A DNA stretch of 64,000 nt from Rhodocyclaceae bacterium (GCA_006218025.1 VBWA01000016.1:1-64000), one strand, 5' to 3'. Numbered from the stretch's first letter, positions 41,114-51,340 are shown. Numbers and translations are program-made. The notes: generated by a model not told the origin, from the sequence alone.

Positions 41114-42537
41114 ACGCGCCGACGCCGATTCGGTTTCACGCCAACGTCCGCGGCGTACTGGCCAACCCGGTGCTGCGCGCCAGTTTTCGCGGCGCGATGG
41201 ACTTCCTGATGGCCAGGCGCGCGGCGCAGTTCCCGGCGGCCGACGCTTTTGAAGCCCTGCGCGCGCAAGGCGAGCAAATCCGCCAGCACAGCCTGGCTCG
41301 CCTGCCCGAACTGCTGGAAACGCTGGAGGCCAATCTCCAGCGCAACGGCATACAGGTGCATTGGGCGGAAACACCGCTGCAAGCCTGCCGCCTGATCATC
41401 GACCTCGCCACCCGTGCCGGCGGCGATCTGGTGGTCAAGGGCAAGTCGATGGTCAGCGAGGAAATCGAACTGAATCACGCGCTCGAGGCCGCCGGCATCG
41501 GCGCACTGGAATCCGACATGGGCGAATATATCGTCCAGCTCGCCGGCGAAAAGCCCTCCCACATCATCATGCCGGCAATCCACAAGACCAAGGAAGACAT
41601 CGCACGCCTGTTTGCCGACAAGGTGCCGGGCGTCGATTACACCGATTCGGTGGATGAACTGATCCAGATCGGCCGCCGCGTGCTGCGCGACAAGTTCCGC
41701 GACACCCGGGTCGGGCTCTCCGGCGTCAATATCGCGGTGGCCGAAACCGGCACGCTGTGCCTGGTCGAGAACGAAGGCAACGGCCGCATGTGCACCACGG
41801 TGCCCGATGTGCATATCGCCATCACCGGCATCGAAAAGGTCGTCGCGAGGCTCGAGCACGTGCCTCCGCTGTTGACCCTGTTGACGCGCTCGGCGACCGG
41901 CCAGGCCGCCACCACCTACTTCAACTGGATTTCCGGTCCGCGCCGCGCGGGCGAACTCGACGGCCCGCGCGAAGTGCATCTGGTGCTGCTCGACAACGGC
42001 CGCAGCGGCGCCTATGCGGATATCCGCCTGCGTGCCACCTTGCAATGCATTCGCTGCGGCGCCTGCATGAACCATTGCCCCGTGTATGCCCGCATCGGCG
42101 GCCACGCCTACGGCACAACCTATCCCGGCCCGATCGGCCAGATCGTCTCGCCGCACATGCTCGGACTGGAAGCCACCCAGGACCTGGTGACGGCCTCCAG
42201 CCTGTGCGGAGCCTGCGGCGAAGTCTGTCCGGTGAAAATCCCCATCCCCGACCTGCTGCTCCAGTTGCGCCAGCAAAGCCAGGGCAACGCCGCCGCGCCC
42301 CTGCTGCCGGGCGCCGGGCGCGGTCGCAAGGCGCTGCAATCGATCTCGTATCAACTGTTTGCCTGGCTCTATGCGCGGCCCGCGCTGTATCGCCTGTTCA
42401 GCTTCGTCGCCACGCGCCTGCGCGCATTCACGCCGGCGCGACAGGGCGTCTGGACGGGTTCCCGTGCGCCCTTGCGTCCCGCCGCGCGCAGCCTGCATGA
42501 GCGAATGAAATCGCGCGCCGGGGAATCATGCGCATGA
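41110..42537 (+). CDS. lutB: Lactate utilisation protein B (LldF/LutB)
   Basis: The 475-residue protein combines an N-terminal LUD domain (about 70-295, LVVKGKSMVSEEIELN, ISGPRRAGELDGP) with two [4Fe-4S] motifs, CIRCGACMNHCP near 312 and CGACGEVCPVKIP near 364, and a basic C-terminal domain. It passes electrons from lactate oxidation to the respiratory chain. It is the last lut gene; 137 bases follow before the TRAP transporter genes. Confidence 0.94.
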   Translation: MNAPTPIRFHANVRGVLANPVLRASFRGAMDFLMARRAAQFPAADAFEALRAQGEQIRQHSLARLPELLETLEANLQRNGIQVHWAETPLQACRLIIDLATRAGGDLVVKGKSMVSEEIELNHALEAAGIGALESDMGEYIVQLAGEKPSHIIMPAIHKTKEDIARLFADKVPGVDYTDSVDELIQIGRRVLRDKFRDTRVGLSGVNIAVAETGTLCLVENEGNGRMCTTVPDVHIAITGIEKVVARLEHVPPLLTLLTRSATGQAATTYFNWISGPRRAGELDGPREVHLVLLDNGRSGAYADIRLRATLQCIRCGACMNHCPVYARIGGHAYGTTYPGPIGQIVSPHMLGLEATQDLVTASSLCGACGEVCPVKIPIPDLLLQLRQQSQGNAAAPLLPGAGRGRKALQSISYQLFAWLYARPALYRLFSFVATRLRAFTPARQGVWTGSRAPLRPAARSLHERMKSRAGESCA

Positions 42538-42674
42538 AGCCGTTTGTCGACAAGGCGGCCGCCCGGGGCCGTGCAGAAGCACATTTAACGTTTAAACTAA
42601 ACGCCGATCGCCAGTGCGTTGGCGTTTCACAAAGACAATAATCGGCACGGATTGGCCGTTAGGAGAGCATGCCC

Positions 42675-43340
42675 ATGCAAGGTTTATTGAAGTTATCCGG
42701 TCTGATCGACGGCCTCAACGAACGTATCGCTCGCGGCCTGATCTGGTTCGTGCTCGCCGCGGTGTTCATCTCGGCCCTCAACGCCGTCGTGCGCAAGGCC
42801 TTCGACCAGAGTTCCAATGCCTTCCTCGAAATCCAGTGGTATCTGTTCGCCGCTGTGGTCCTGCTCGGCTCTGCCTATACGATGCTGCGCCAGGGCCATG
42901 TCAAGATCGACGTGATCATCGGTCGCTTCTCCAAACGCACGCAGATCACCGTCGAATGCCTGGGCATCGCCTTCTTTCTCTTCCCCTTCGTATTCAAGGT
43001 CATCGAGCTGGTCTGGCCGCTGGTAATCCAAGCCTATAACAGCGGCGAGATGTCGCAAAACGCCGGCGGCCTGATCCGTTGGCCGGTTTACGCCTTGGTG
43101 CCGGCGGGCTTTGCGCTGTTGGGACTGCAGGGCCTGTCGGAGCTGATCAAGCGGATTGCATTCCTTATGGGTGTCGCCGATGACCCCACCAAAGTTGCAC
43201 AAACCAAGACGGCAGAGGAAGAACTGGCCGAGGAAATTCTGAAACATCAGGTCGCCCCCGAAGTGATCGAGCGTGTCGAGGACTCGATGGACATGGTGGC
43301 CGATCGGAGCAGAAATGACAGCAAGGGAAGCACGAAATGA
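42675..43340 (+). CDS. dctQ: TRAP transporter small subunit (DctQ/TakQ)
   Basis: This 221-residue protein has four membrane segments and the family motif EIQWYLFAAVVLLGSAYTMLRQGHVKID. An in-frame ATG six bases earlier is also possible, but AGGAGAG is better placed for this start. The C-terminal 50 residues are an unusual charged cytoplasmic tail (AEEELAEEILKHQVAPEVIERVED). It works with the large subunit and a periplasmic binding protein. Confidence 0.9.
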   Translation: MQGLLKLSGLIDGLNERIARGLIWFVLAAVFISALNAVVRKAFDQSSNAFLEIQWYLFAAVVLLGSAYTMLRQGHVKIDVIIGRFSKRTQITVECLGIAFFLFPFVFKVIELVWPLVIQAYNSGEMSQNAGGLIRWPVYALVPAGFALLGLQGLSELIKRIAFLMGVADDPTKVAQTKTAEEELAEEILKHQVAPEVIERVEDSMDMVADRSRNDSKGSTK

Positions 43341-45082
43341 TCGAATTCCTCCAAGCCAACATGGCGCCGGTGATGTTCGCCGGCCTGATCGTCTTCCTGC
43401 TGATGGGCTATTCGGTGGCCTTCTCGCTGGCCGCCTGCGGCCTGTTCTTCGGCTGGCTCGGCGTCGAGCTCGGCCTGCTGCCCCACTCGCTCTTGCAGGC
43501 GCTGCCGCTGCGCATCTTCGGCATCATGCAGAACGACACGCTGCTGGCGATTCCGTTCTTCACCTTCATGGGCCTGATTCTCGAGCGTAGCGGCATGGCC
43601 GAGGATCTGCTCGACACCATCGGCCAGCTCTTCGGCCCGATCCGCGGCGGCCTGGCCTATGCGGTGATCTTCGTCGGCGCCATGCTGGCCGCGACCACCG
43701 GTGTGGTGGCCGCCTCGGTGATCTCGATGGGCCTGATCTCGCTGCCGATCATGCTGCGCTACGGTTACGACCGGCGCATCGCCTCGGGCGTAATCGCCGC
43801 CTCGGGGACACTGGCGCAGATCATCCCGCCCTCGCTGGTATTGATCGTGATCGCCGACCAGCTCGGTCGCAGCGTCGGCGACCTGTATGCCGGCGCCTTC
43901 ATTCCCGGTTTCGTGCTGACCGGCCTTTACGTCGGCTTCATTTTCCTGGTCAGCCTGTTCAAGCCGGCCTACGTCCCTGCTCTGCCGCTCGAAGCCCGCA
44001 CCATTCGCGAGGACAACGGCAGCGCCGGCCTCCCTTCGATTGCGGTGCTGGTCGTCGTCTCCACGGCCGCCGCGATCGTCTTTGCCAAGACGCGGCCCGC
44101 AGACATGGCCTTCGACGAAACGATCGTGGTCTCGATGTGCGTCGGCGTCGGCATCGCCTTCGCACTGGCCGTGATCAACCGCGTGACCAAGCTCGGCCTG
44201 CTCTCGCGCATGGCCGAACGCGTCACCTTCGTCCTGATCCCGCCGCTGGCGCTGATCTTCCTCGTCCTCGGCACCATCTTCCTCGGCATCGCGACGCCGA
44301 CCGAGGGTGGCGCGATGGGCGCGATGGGGGCGCTGATCATGGCCGTTTCCCGCCGGCGCCTGAGCATCAAGCTGATGAAGCAGGCGATGGAAGCGACCCT
44401 GAAGCTCTCCTGTTTCGTCGTCTTCATCCTGCTCGGCGCCACCGTGTTCAGCCTGACCTTCCAGGCCGTGGATGGCTCGGTCTGGGTCGAGCACCTGCTG
44501 ACCGGCCTGCCCGGCGGTCAGATCGGCTTCCTGATCGTGGTGAACCTGCTGGTCTTCTTCCTCGCCTTCTTCCTCGACTTCTTCGAACTGGCCTTCATCA
44601 TCATTCCCCTGCTGGGCCCGGTGGCGGACAAGCTGGGCATTGATCTGGTCTGGTTCGGCGTTCTAATGGCGGTAAACATGCAGACCTCCTTCATGCATCC
44701 GCCCTTCGGCTTCGCGCTGTTCTACCTGCGCAGCGTGGCGCCCCACTCGGAATACATCGACCGCCTGACCAAGAAAGCCATAGCGCCGGTAACCACGATG
44801 CAGATCTACTGGGGTGCGGTGCCCTTCGTCATCATCCAGATCATCATGGTCGGACTGATCATCGCCTTCCCCAATCTGGTCACCGGCAGCGTCGACAAGG
44901 CGCCGACGGATGTGCAGAACATCCAGCTCGAAGCCCCGCCCGCGGTCGATCAGGACGCACCGGCCGCCGGCAAGGAAGAGACCGAAAAGGAACAGGCGGA
45001 TCGAGAAAAGGCAGAGCAGGAAAGGGAAGAGGAAGACGATCCCGCCAAGGCCTTGCAGCAGTCGATCAACAAGGGCAAGTAG
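43337..45082 (+). CDS. dctM: TRAP transporter large subunit (DctM/TakM)
   Basis: This is the 12-13-span transport subunit, with motifs IPFFTFMGLILERSGMAEDLLD, AASGTLAQIIPPSLVL and GIATPTEGGAMGAMGALI. It overlaps dctQ by four bases. It is longer (581) than the usual 430 or so because of expanded loops in the middle and a charged tail of about 60 residues at the end (EETEKEQADREKAEQEREEE), features of the TakM/large DctM subclass. Lactate or another 2-oxo/hydroxy acid is the likely substrate given the lut genes. Confidence 0.92.
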   Translation: MIEFLQANMAPVMFAGLIVFLLMGYSVAFSLAACGLFFGWLGVELGLLPHSLLQALPLRIFGIMQNDTLLAIPFFTFMGLILERSGMAEDLLDTIGQLFGPIRGGLAYAVIFVGAMLAATTGVVAASVISMGLISLPIMLRYGYDRRIASGVIAASGTLAQIIPPSLVLIVIADQLGRSVGDLYAGAFIPGFVLTGLYVGFIFLVSLFKPAYVPALPLEARTIREDNGSAGLPSIAVLVVVSTAAAIVFAKTRPADMAFDETIVVSMCVGVGIAFALAVINRVTKLGLLSRMAERVTFVLIPPLALIFLVLGTIFLGIATPTEGGAMGAMGALIMAVSRRRLSIKLMKQAMEATLKLSCFVVFILLGATVFSLTFQAVDGSVWVEHLLTGLPGGQIGFLIVVNLLVFFLAFFLDFFELAFIIIPLLGPVADKLGIDLVWFGVLMAVNMQTSFMHPPFGFALFYLRSVAPHSEYIDRLTKKAIAPVTTMQIYWGAVPFVIIQIIMVGLIIAFPNLVTGSVDKAPTDVQNIQLEAPPAVDQDAPAAGKEETEKEQADREKAEQEREEEDDPAKALQQSINKGK

Positions 45083-45171
45083 CAGCAAAAGTTGTGGTGT
45101 AGTATCCGGCGACAGGCCAGTCCGGCGTCGCCGTTTTGGTTGAACAACAAATCGATCGAGGAGATCCATAC

Positions 45172-46290
45172 ATGGAACGTCGCAAGTTTCTGCAAAACGC
45201 CGGCATTGCCGGCATCCTGGCCGCCGGCGTCGCGCCGGCCGTACATGCCCAAGCCGCTCCCGCCATCCGCTGGCGTCTGGCATCGAGCTTCCCCAAGGCG
45301 CTCGACACCATCTTCGGCGCTGCGGAAGTGTTCTCGAAGACGGTCTCTGAGGCCACCGGCGGCAAGTTCACCATTTCCATTCATGCCGGCGGCGAACTGA
45401 TGCCTGCCTTCGGCGTGGTGGATGGCGTGCAGCAGGGTACCGTCGAGTGCGCCCACACCGCTCCGTATTACTTCTTCGGCAAGGATGACACCTTCGCCAT
45501 CGACTGCGCGATTCCCTTCGGCCTCAACAGCCGCCAGATGACCGCATGGATGTACGAAGGCAACGGCCTGAAGCTGCTGCGCGAGTTCTACAAGCCGTAC
45601 AACATCGTCAACTTCCCGATGGGCAACACCGGCGCGCAGATGGGCGGCTGGTACCGCAAGGAGATCAAGACGCTGGCCGACATCAAGGGCCTCAAGATGC
45701 GCATCGGCGGCTTCGGCGGCAAGGTGCTGTCGGCCATCGGCGGCGTACCGCAGAACATTCCCGGCGGCGAAATCTATCAGGCGCTGGAAAAAGGCACCAT
45801 CGACGCCACCGAATGGGTCGGCCCCTACGACGACGAGAAGCTGGGCTTCGTCAAGGTCGCCAAGCACTACTACTACCCCGGCTGGTGGGAAGGCGGTCCG
45901 CAGCTCTCCCTCTACGTCAACCAGAAGGCCTACGACTCACTGCCGGCCGACTACAAGGCGATCCTCGCTGCTGCTGCATCGCATGCCCACGTCGACATGC
46001 AGGCCAAGTACGACGCCAAGAACCCGGCAGCCCTGAAGCGCCTGGTATCTGCAGGCGCCAAGCTGCACGTGTTCGACAAGAGCATCCTCATGGCTGCCCA
46101 CGACGCCGCGATGGCGCTGTACTCCGACCTGTCGGCCAAGAACCCGGCCTGGAAAAAAGTCTACGAGGACTACGCCGCATTCCGCGACGAGCAGCACCTC
46201 TGGTTCCGTTTCGCCGAGGCCGGTTTCGACAACTTCATGCAGAGCGGTCGCTTCGCTTCCAAGGCCAAGGCAATGCCGAAGAAGAAATAA
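45172..46290 (+). CDS. dctP: TRAP substrate-binding protein (TakP/lactate-binding type)
   Basis: The 372-residue periplasmic receptor has a Tat-type signal (MERRKFLQNAGIAGILAAG). It shows the TakP-like pattern, with WRLASSFPKALDTIFGAAE, GGWYRKEIKTLADIKGLKMRIGGFGGKVL, and ATEWVGPYDDEKLGF with metal and substrate residues. TakP binds 2-oxoacids, and a Thermus homologue binds calcium lactate, so uptake of lactate for the neighbouring LutABC is the best guess. GAGGAG precedes the ATG. Confidence 0.92.
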   Translation: MERRKFLQNAGIAGILAAGVAPAVHAQAAPAIRWRLASSFPKALDTIFGAAEVFSKTVSEATGGKFTISIHAGGELMPAFGVVDGVQQGTVECAHTAPYYFFGKDDTFAIDCAIPFGLNSRQMTAWMYEGNGLKLLREFYKPYNIVNFPMGNTGAQMGGWYRKEIKTLADIKGLKMRIGGFGGKVLSAIGGVPQNIPGGEIYQALEKGTIDATEWVGPYDDEKLGFVKVAKHYYYPGWWEGGPQLSLYVNQKAYDSLPADYKAILAAAASHAHVDMQAKYDAKNPAALKRLVSAGAKLHVFDKSILMAAHDAAMALYSDLSAKNPAWKKVYEDYAAFRDEQHLWFRFAEAGFDNFMQSGRFASKAKAMPKKK

Positions 46291-46320
46291 GGCAGTTCAG
46301 TCCGGCCAGCAATGGCCGGC

Positions 46321-46360
46321 GCAAAAGACAAACCCCGCCCAGGCGGGGTTTGTCTTTTGC
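46321..46360. terminator. Strong bidirectional terminator
   Basis: A perfect 19-base inverted repeat (GCAAAAGACAAACCCCGCC and its complement) with a very short loop forms a long hairpin with A/T ends. It separates the rightward dctP from the leftward GGDEF-EAL gene, and so ends both transcripts. Confidence 0.92.
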
Positions 46361-46392
46361 GGCACCGCTGGCGAGTCCTCGCAGCGGGCACT

Positions 46393-49300
46393 TCAAACCC
46401 TCCTCGCAAACTCCTCGAAGCCTTCGACCGGCAACGGACGACTGAAAAAATAGCCCTGGTAGGCATGGCATCCCGAACTGGACAGGAAGGCCCGCTGGGT
46501 TTCAGTCTCCACGCCCTCGGCGATCACCCCCAGCCCGAGGCTCTGGGCCAGCGCCACGATGGTTTTGGCAATTGCCGCATCGTTGGGATCCACCAGGATG
46601 TCGCGCACGAACGACTGGTCGATCTTCAACTGGTCGAGCGGCAGACGTTTCAGATAGGACAGCGAGGAGTAGCCGGTGCCGAAATCGTCCAGCGAAAAAC
46701 CCACTCCTTCGGCCTTCAGGGCAAACATCTTTTCAATGACGTCCTCCACACTATCCACCAGAAGGCTCTCGGTCAGTTCCAGCTTGAGTCGGTGCGGATT
46801 GGCGCCGGTTTGTCTGATTATTGCAAGGACCTGGTCGACAAAGTCGGATTCGTGGAGCTGCTGGGCGCTGACATTCACCGCGACCGTGAGATGGCTCATT
46901 GCGGGCCGGGCAGACCAGCGCGCCAGCTGGGTGCAGGCGGTTTCCAGTACCCAGTTGCCCAGGGGCAGGATCAGACCCGTTTCTTCAGCGAGGGGAATGA
47001 ACTCGGCCGGAGACACCATGCCGCGCAGGGGATGCCGCCAGCGCACCAGCACCTCGGCACCCGTGACGCGGCCCCCATCGACCACCTGCGCATGGTAATG
47101 CAGCACGAACTGCTTCTGCTGAAGCGCTTCACGCAGACCAGCCTCGAGGGAAGCCCGCTCCATCACGGCAGTCTCCATGTCGGGATCGAAGAAATGCAGG
47201 GCATTGCGTCCCCTCGCCTTGGACTTGTACATGGCGAGATCGGCCTGTTTCATCAGGTCATCGATGCTGGCCTCGTTGCCCCCGAACAGGGTGGCGCCGA
47301 TACTTGCAGTGCTGCGATATTCGATCCCATTGAGCTGATACATGCCGTTAAGTGCAGCGAGAATCTTTCCGCCGACGGCCTCGGTCTGAGTCGCGGCCTC
47401 TTCGATACTCACACTCAGGCTGCCCAGCGCCACCACGAACTCGTCGCCGCCCAGCCGCGCCACCGTGTCACCCTCGCGTACGCTGTCGACCAGGCGCTGC
47501 GCGACTTGCTGCAGCAGCAGGTCACCCATGTCATGGCCGAGGGTGTCGTTGAGCGTCTTGAAATTGTCGAGGTCGATGAACAGCAGTGCACCATGACTGC
47601 CGTTGCGGGAGCTGGCGGTCATGGCCTGTCGCAGGCGATCCAGCAGGAGTGTGCGATTGGGCAGATGAGTCAGGGAATCGAAAAAGGCCAGCTCCTTGAT
47701 TCTTTCCTCGGCCATCTTGCGTTCGGTAATGTCCTGATGCATGCCGACATAGTGGGTGACGACGCCGTCATCTCCCTTTACCGACGATATGCTGAGCCAC
47801 TTCGGATATACCTCGCCGTTCTTGCGCCGGTCCCAGATTTCTCCCTGCCATGCTCCCATGCTCTTGAGACTCTGCCACATCGCGGCATAAAACCCAGGCT
47901 CGTGGCGCCCTGACCTCAGCAGGCGCGGAGTCTGACCGATGACCTCCGCGGCCGAGTAACCGGTGCTCACCGTAAAGGCCCGATTGACGCGCAGAATCAC
48001 GCCGTCCGGATCGGTGACCACCATGCCTTCCTGGGATTCAAAGGCCGTCGCGGCAATGCGAAGTTCAGCCTCAGCCTCCTTGCGGAAGCTGATATCGCCG
48101 ACGCTGCCGACGAACAGCTTCCTGTCATTGAGCAAGGTTTCGGTAACCCCCAGCTCGATTTGAAATATTGAGCCATCCTTGCGCTGTGCCACGACATCGG
48201 TTCTGCGGCCGATGACCTTTCTGATGCCGCTGCGCCGGTAGTTGTCGAGGTAGCCGTCATGCCCGGTTTTGTATGGCGCCGGCATCAGCATCTTGACATT
48301 GTTGCCGACCACTTCGGCCGCGCTGTAGCCAAACAACCGTTCAGCGGACCGGTTGAATGATTCGACGATTCCCTGTTCGGTGATGGTGATGACGCCAGTG
48401 TGGACGCCATCCAGCACCGCGCGCAGTCTAGTTTCGCTGGCCATCAAGGCCTGCTCGGTCCGCTTGCGCGCCGTTATATCAATCACATAGGCAAGGATGC
48501 AGGGCTTTCCGTCCAGTTCGATTATTTCAGCGGAAAAGCTGACATTCCGGCGTTCGCCATTCTTGTGCATCCAGATGGACTCGTAGTCGACCAGCCGGCC
48601 GTCACGGCGGAGTGCCGCGACCCATGGCTTGCGCGCAGCCGCATCCGGCCAGATTCCCACGTCCACTGAAGTCCTGCCGATCAGGTCGGCCCTCGTCCAG
48701 CCGAAATCCCGCTCGTAGTTCGCGTTGGCTTCGATGAAGCGGCCATCCTCGGCCGTCGCAATCGACGCCGCGACAGGGCATGAACTGAAGGCCGTGGAAA
48801 ACTTCTGTTCGGACTGGCGCATCGCCAACTCGGCCAGCTTGCGCTGGGTAACATCCTGTACCGTTCCCTGCGAACGCAGCGGCTTGCCAGCCGAGTCGAA
48901 GTTCGACAGGCACTGCTCGTGCACCCATTTGGCGCGGCCGTCGCGCATGCGCAGTCGATGCGTGATCTCGTAGGGAACACGGGTCGCAAGAGAGTTCGCA
49001 TAGGCCTGATTCACCGCGTCGCGGTCATCCGGATGAATGACATCAAGAAAGGCCTCGTAAGTGGCGCCAAACTGCTGCGGGTCGATCTCGAACAAACGGA
49101 AAACTTCATCGGACCAGATCAGTTCGCCGCTGACCAGATCCAGCGTCCAGCTGCCTACTTGGGCGATGCGCTGGGCTTCATTCAAGTTGTCCGCGCTGGC
49201 GCGCAATTCAGCCTCGGCCTGCTTGCGCTGAGTCTCACTGGATTGCAGCTTGATCTGCATCGCGGACAGGCCAGCGAGTACGCTGTCCTCCATACCGGGA

Positions 49301-50172
49301 GCGACATCGATGACAGACGCGAAATCTCCCCGTCCGATTCTGAGAATGTGCTGGTGAACCTCCTCTGCCGACCCGCCCAAAGTTGCCCGCAAGGCGCCAT
49401 ACGCGCGCCAGAGCAGGAACAAGGCCCCAAGCACACACGCGATGAACACGCTCCTGGCAATTCCGGCATTGCGGTCGGCAGTGCCGATCTGGTCGGCCGT
49501 GCGCTGGTCCATCAGCGCATAGGCCTCGTTGATCGGGCGCATGATCGCCCCCTTGGCGCGATGATAGCCGGCGTCATGCATCATCTGCAGCGCCCGGGCC
49601 CGTTTGGTGGCGCCATCGGAAGCAGCGGTCTCGACCAGTTTCATGGCCTCGAATTCGATGGCCGTCAAACCGTCGGAATTCGCCTTGGCTTCAGCCAGTT
49701 TGCGCAGCTCATCTTCAGGAGATCCTGCCTCGCGGATCAACTCCAGCAGGGGGGCTGCCTGTCCGCCACCAGCCGGCTGCGCTTCGGCATCCGAGAGGAC
49801 CAAGTCCCAGTAAATATAAGAGTAGCCGGGAGGGCGTGGCTTCCGGCCGTCGCGAATATCCAGTATGTCCTGATAATAGGTTTTGTAGCGGGGATCACCG
49901 GTCGCCACATAGGTTCTGGCCATCCGCGTCAGATCGTCCGACGACTGCCGCAGTTGATCCGCCAGCAAGATGGAGGTCTGCCGCCTCTGGTTGGCGCGAT
50001 CGATCTGCTTTTCGGAGTAGACGTAGGCTCCAAAAGCAGCAACCAGTGCAAGAAACGTGACCACTGTCGGCCAGAACCTGCGCGCGAACAACCGAATTCT
50101 GTCTTGGAGATTCATGGTCTCTTGCTTCGCTTGAACTCGGATTGATTCTAACCGTTCCTGCTCGCGGCCCAT
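46393..50172 (-). CDS. Membrane-bound multi-PAS GGDEF-EAL cyclic-di-GMP protein
   Basis: This protein of about 1259 residues has two membrane segments (about 35-55 and 240-260) around a periplasmic sensor of about 185 residues. A HAMP-like region follows, then four PAS domains (about 330-830), GGDEF (about 835-1000) and EAL (about 1010-1255). The diguanylate cyclase motif reads RLGGDEF. The phosphodiesterase part keeps its key residues (GAEVLVRW, NVSAQQL, ELTES, DDFGTGYSS, LKIDQSF, EGVET), so both activities are possible. A start 57 bases later (MNLQDRIRLF) is equally plausible. It could feed the c-di-GMP-binding MshE, though nothing links them directly. Confidence 0.92.
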   Translation of the reverse strand: MGREQERLESIRVQAKQETMNLQDRIRLFARRFWPTVVTFLALVAAFGAYVYSEKQIDRANQRRQTSILLADQLRQSSDDLTRMARTYVATGDPRYKTYYQDILDIRDGRKPRPPGYSYIYWDLVLSDAEAQPAGGGQAAPLLELIREAGSPEDELRKLAEAKANSDGLTAIEFEAMKLVETAASDGATKRARALQMMHDAGYHRAKGAIMRPINEAYALMDQRTADQIGTADRNAGIARSVFIACVLGALFLLWRAYGALRATLGGSAEEVHQHILRIGRGDFASVIDVAPGMEDSVLAGLSAMQIKLQSSETQRKQAEAELRASADNLNEAQRIAQVGSWTLDLVSGELIWSDEVFRLFEIDPQQFGATYEAFLDVIHPDDRDAVNQAYANSLATRVPYEITHRLRMRDGRAKWVHEQCLSNFDSAGKPLRSQGTVQDVTQRKLAELAMRQSEQKFSTAFSSCPVAASIATAEDGRFIEANANYERDFGWTRADLIGRTSVDVGIWPDAAARKPWVAALRRDGRLVDYESIWMHKNGERRNVSFSAEIIELDGKPCILAYVIDITARKRTEQALMASETRLRAVLDGVHTGVITITEQGIVESFNRSAERLFGYSAAEVVGNNVKMLMPAPYKTGHDGYLDNYRRSGIRKVIGRRTDVVAQRKDGSIFQIELGVTETLLNDRKLFVGSVGDISFRKEAEAELRIAATAFESQEGMVVTDPDGVILRVNRAFTVSTGYSAAEVIGQTPRLLRSGRHEPGFYAAMWQSLKSMGAWQGEIWDRRKNGEVYPKWLSISSVKGDDGVVTHYVGMHQDITERKMAEERIKELAFFDSLTHLPNRTLLLDRLRQAMTASSRNGSHGALLFIDLDNFKTLNDTLGHDMGDLLLQQVAQRLVDSVREGDTVARLGGDEFVVALGSLSVSIEEAATQTEAVGGKILAALNGMYQLNGIEYRSTASIGATLFGGNEASIDDLMKQADLAMYKSKARGRNALHFFDPDMETAVMERASLEAGLREALQQKQFVLHYHAQVVDGGRVTGAEVLVRWRHPLRGMVSPAEFIPLAEETGLILPLGNWVLETACTQLARWSARPAMSHLTVAVNVSAQQLHESDFVDQVLAIIRQTGANPHRLKLELTESLLVDSVEDVIEKMFALKAEGVGFSLDDFGTGYSSLSYLKRLPLDQLKIDQSFVRDILVDPNDAAIAKTIVALAQSLGLGVIAEGVETETQRAFLSSSGCHAYQGYFFSRPLPVEGFEEFARRV

Positions 50173-50181
50173 GCCGGCGCC

Positions 50182-51327
50182 TCAACGCAGCGCCAGACGC
50201 CAGAGCGAAGTCAGTTCCGCGGCGCGTGCGGCATGCAAGGGGTCGGAGTTGTCCGCTGCTCGCGGATGAGTCGGCTTTGCATCCACCCGCCCCACAAGCT
50301 TGAGGCCCGCCCCGTCAAACGCAGCCAGCAGTTCGGCACGCGAACGCAAACCCAGATGCTCAGCGAGATCGGAGAGCACCAGCCAGCCCTCTCCGTCCGG
50401 CTGCAGATGCAAGGCGAGGCCCCTGATAAATCCCATGAGCATGCGACTGTCGGGGTCGTATACGGCGCGCTCGAGCGGAGTGTTGGCACGGGCCGGAACC
50501 CATGGCGGGTTGCACACGACCAGCGAGGCGCGACCAGGCGGAAACAGATCCGCCGCCACCAGCTCCACCCGCGCGGTCAGCCCGAGTCGTTCGATGTTGT
50601 CTCGTGCGCAGGCCAGCGCACGAGGATCCTGATCGGTTGCGACGATGTGTGCAATGCCCCGCTTCGCCAGCACAGCGGCCAGCACGCCGGTGCCGGTGCC
50701 GATGTCGAAAGCCAACGCACAGTTGGCCGGCAGGGGTGCCACTGCTACCAGCCCGACATACTCGCCGCGAATCGGCGCGAAGACGCCGTAATGAGGATGA
50801 ATGCGCTCGCCCAGCGCCGGGATCTCGACGCCCTTCTTGCGCCACTCGTGCGCGCCGATCAGGCCCAGCAGCTCACGCAGGGAGGCCACAAAGGGACCAT
50901 GCGCCGGGCCATAGGCCTCGCTGCAGGGCTCTCGGACGTCGGGCGCCCGCCGCAGCGGCAGGCGGTAGTCGTCTTCGAACGGCAGCAGCAGCATGCCCAG
51001 CGTGCGGGCACGCTGCGACTGCGCCTGGCGATACAAATGGAAAGCCTCCGTGGGGGTCGGTGTTTCCACCGCCTTGCGCGGCTTGCGGTCGAGGCGGCGG
51101 GCCATTGCCTGCAGCAGCTGGCGGGCATTCTGGAAATCACCCCGCCACAGCAGCGCGGTGCCCTCGCATGCAAGCCGATAAGCGGCATCCGCCGTGGTGC
51201 GATCATCGGCGATGACCACGCGCATCGGCGGCGCCGTACCGCTCTCAGAGTGCCAGGCGGCGGAGCGCGTCTCGCCGCCTTCGGTCCACTCGATGACCGG
51301 GGCGCTCTTCACGACAAGGCCCACCAC
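50182..51327 (-). CDS. SAM-dependent methyltransferase with NPPW motif
   Basis: The 381-residue protein has a class I methyltransferase core: motif I AFDIGTGTGVLAAVLAKRG near residue 208 and the catalytic NPPWVPA near 268, the signature of N-methyltransferases acting on Gln, Asn or bases, such as PrmC/RlmG. About 150 residues precede the core. The substrate is unclear. The start is one of several GTG codons. Its stop is 10 bases from the downstream GGDEF gene on the same strand. Confidence 0.75.
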   Translation of the reverse strand: MVGLVVKSAPVIEWTEGGETRSAAWHSESGTAPPMRVVIADDRTTADAAYRLACEGTALLWRGDFQNARQLLQAMARRLDRKPRKAVETPTPTEAFHLYRQAQSQRARTLGMLLLPFEDDYRLPLRRAPDVREPCSEAYGPAHGPFVASLRELLGLIGAHEWRKKGVEIPALGERIHPHYGVFAPIRGEYVGLVAVAPLPANCALAFDIGTGTGVLAAVLAKRGIAHIVATDQDPRALACARDNIERLGLTARVELVAADLFPPGRASLVVCNPPWVPARANTPLERAVYDPDSRMLMGFIRGLALHLQPDGEGWLVLSDLAEHLGLRSRAELLAAFDGAGLKLVGRVDAKPTHPRAADNSDPLHAARAAELTSLWRLALR

Positions 51328-51340
51328 TGCCCGATGCTTT

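Noticed and set aside
41059-42498. A 479-codon leftward frame opposite lutB
   Set aside because: The plus strand encodes LutB with both iron-sulfur motifs and correct overlaps. The minus frame is Gln/Arg/His-rich and typical of GC-rich shadows.
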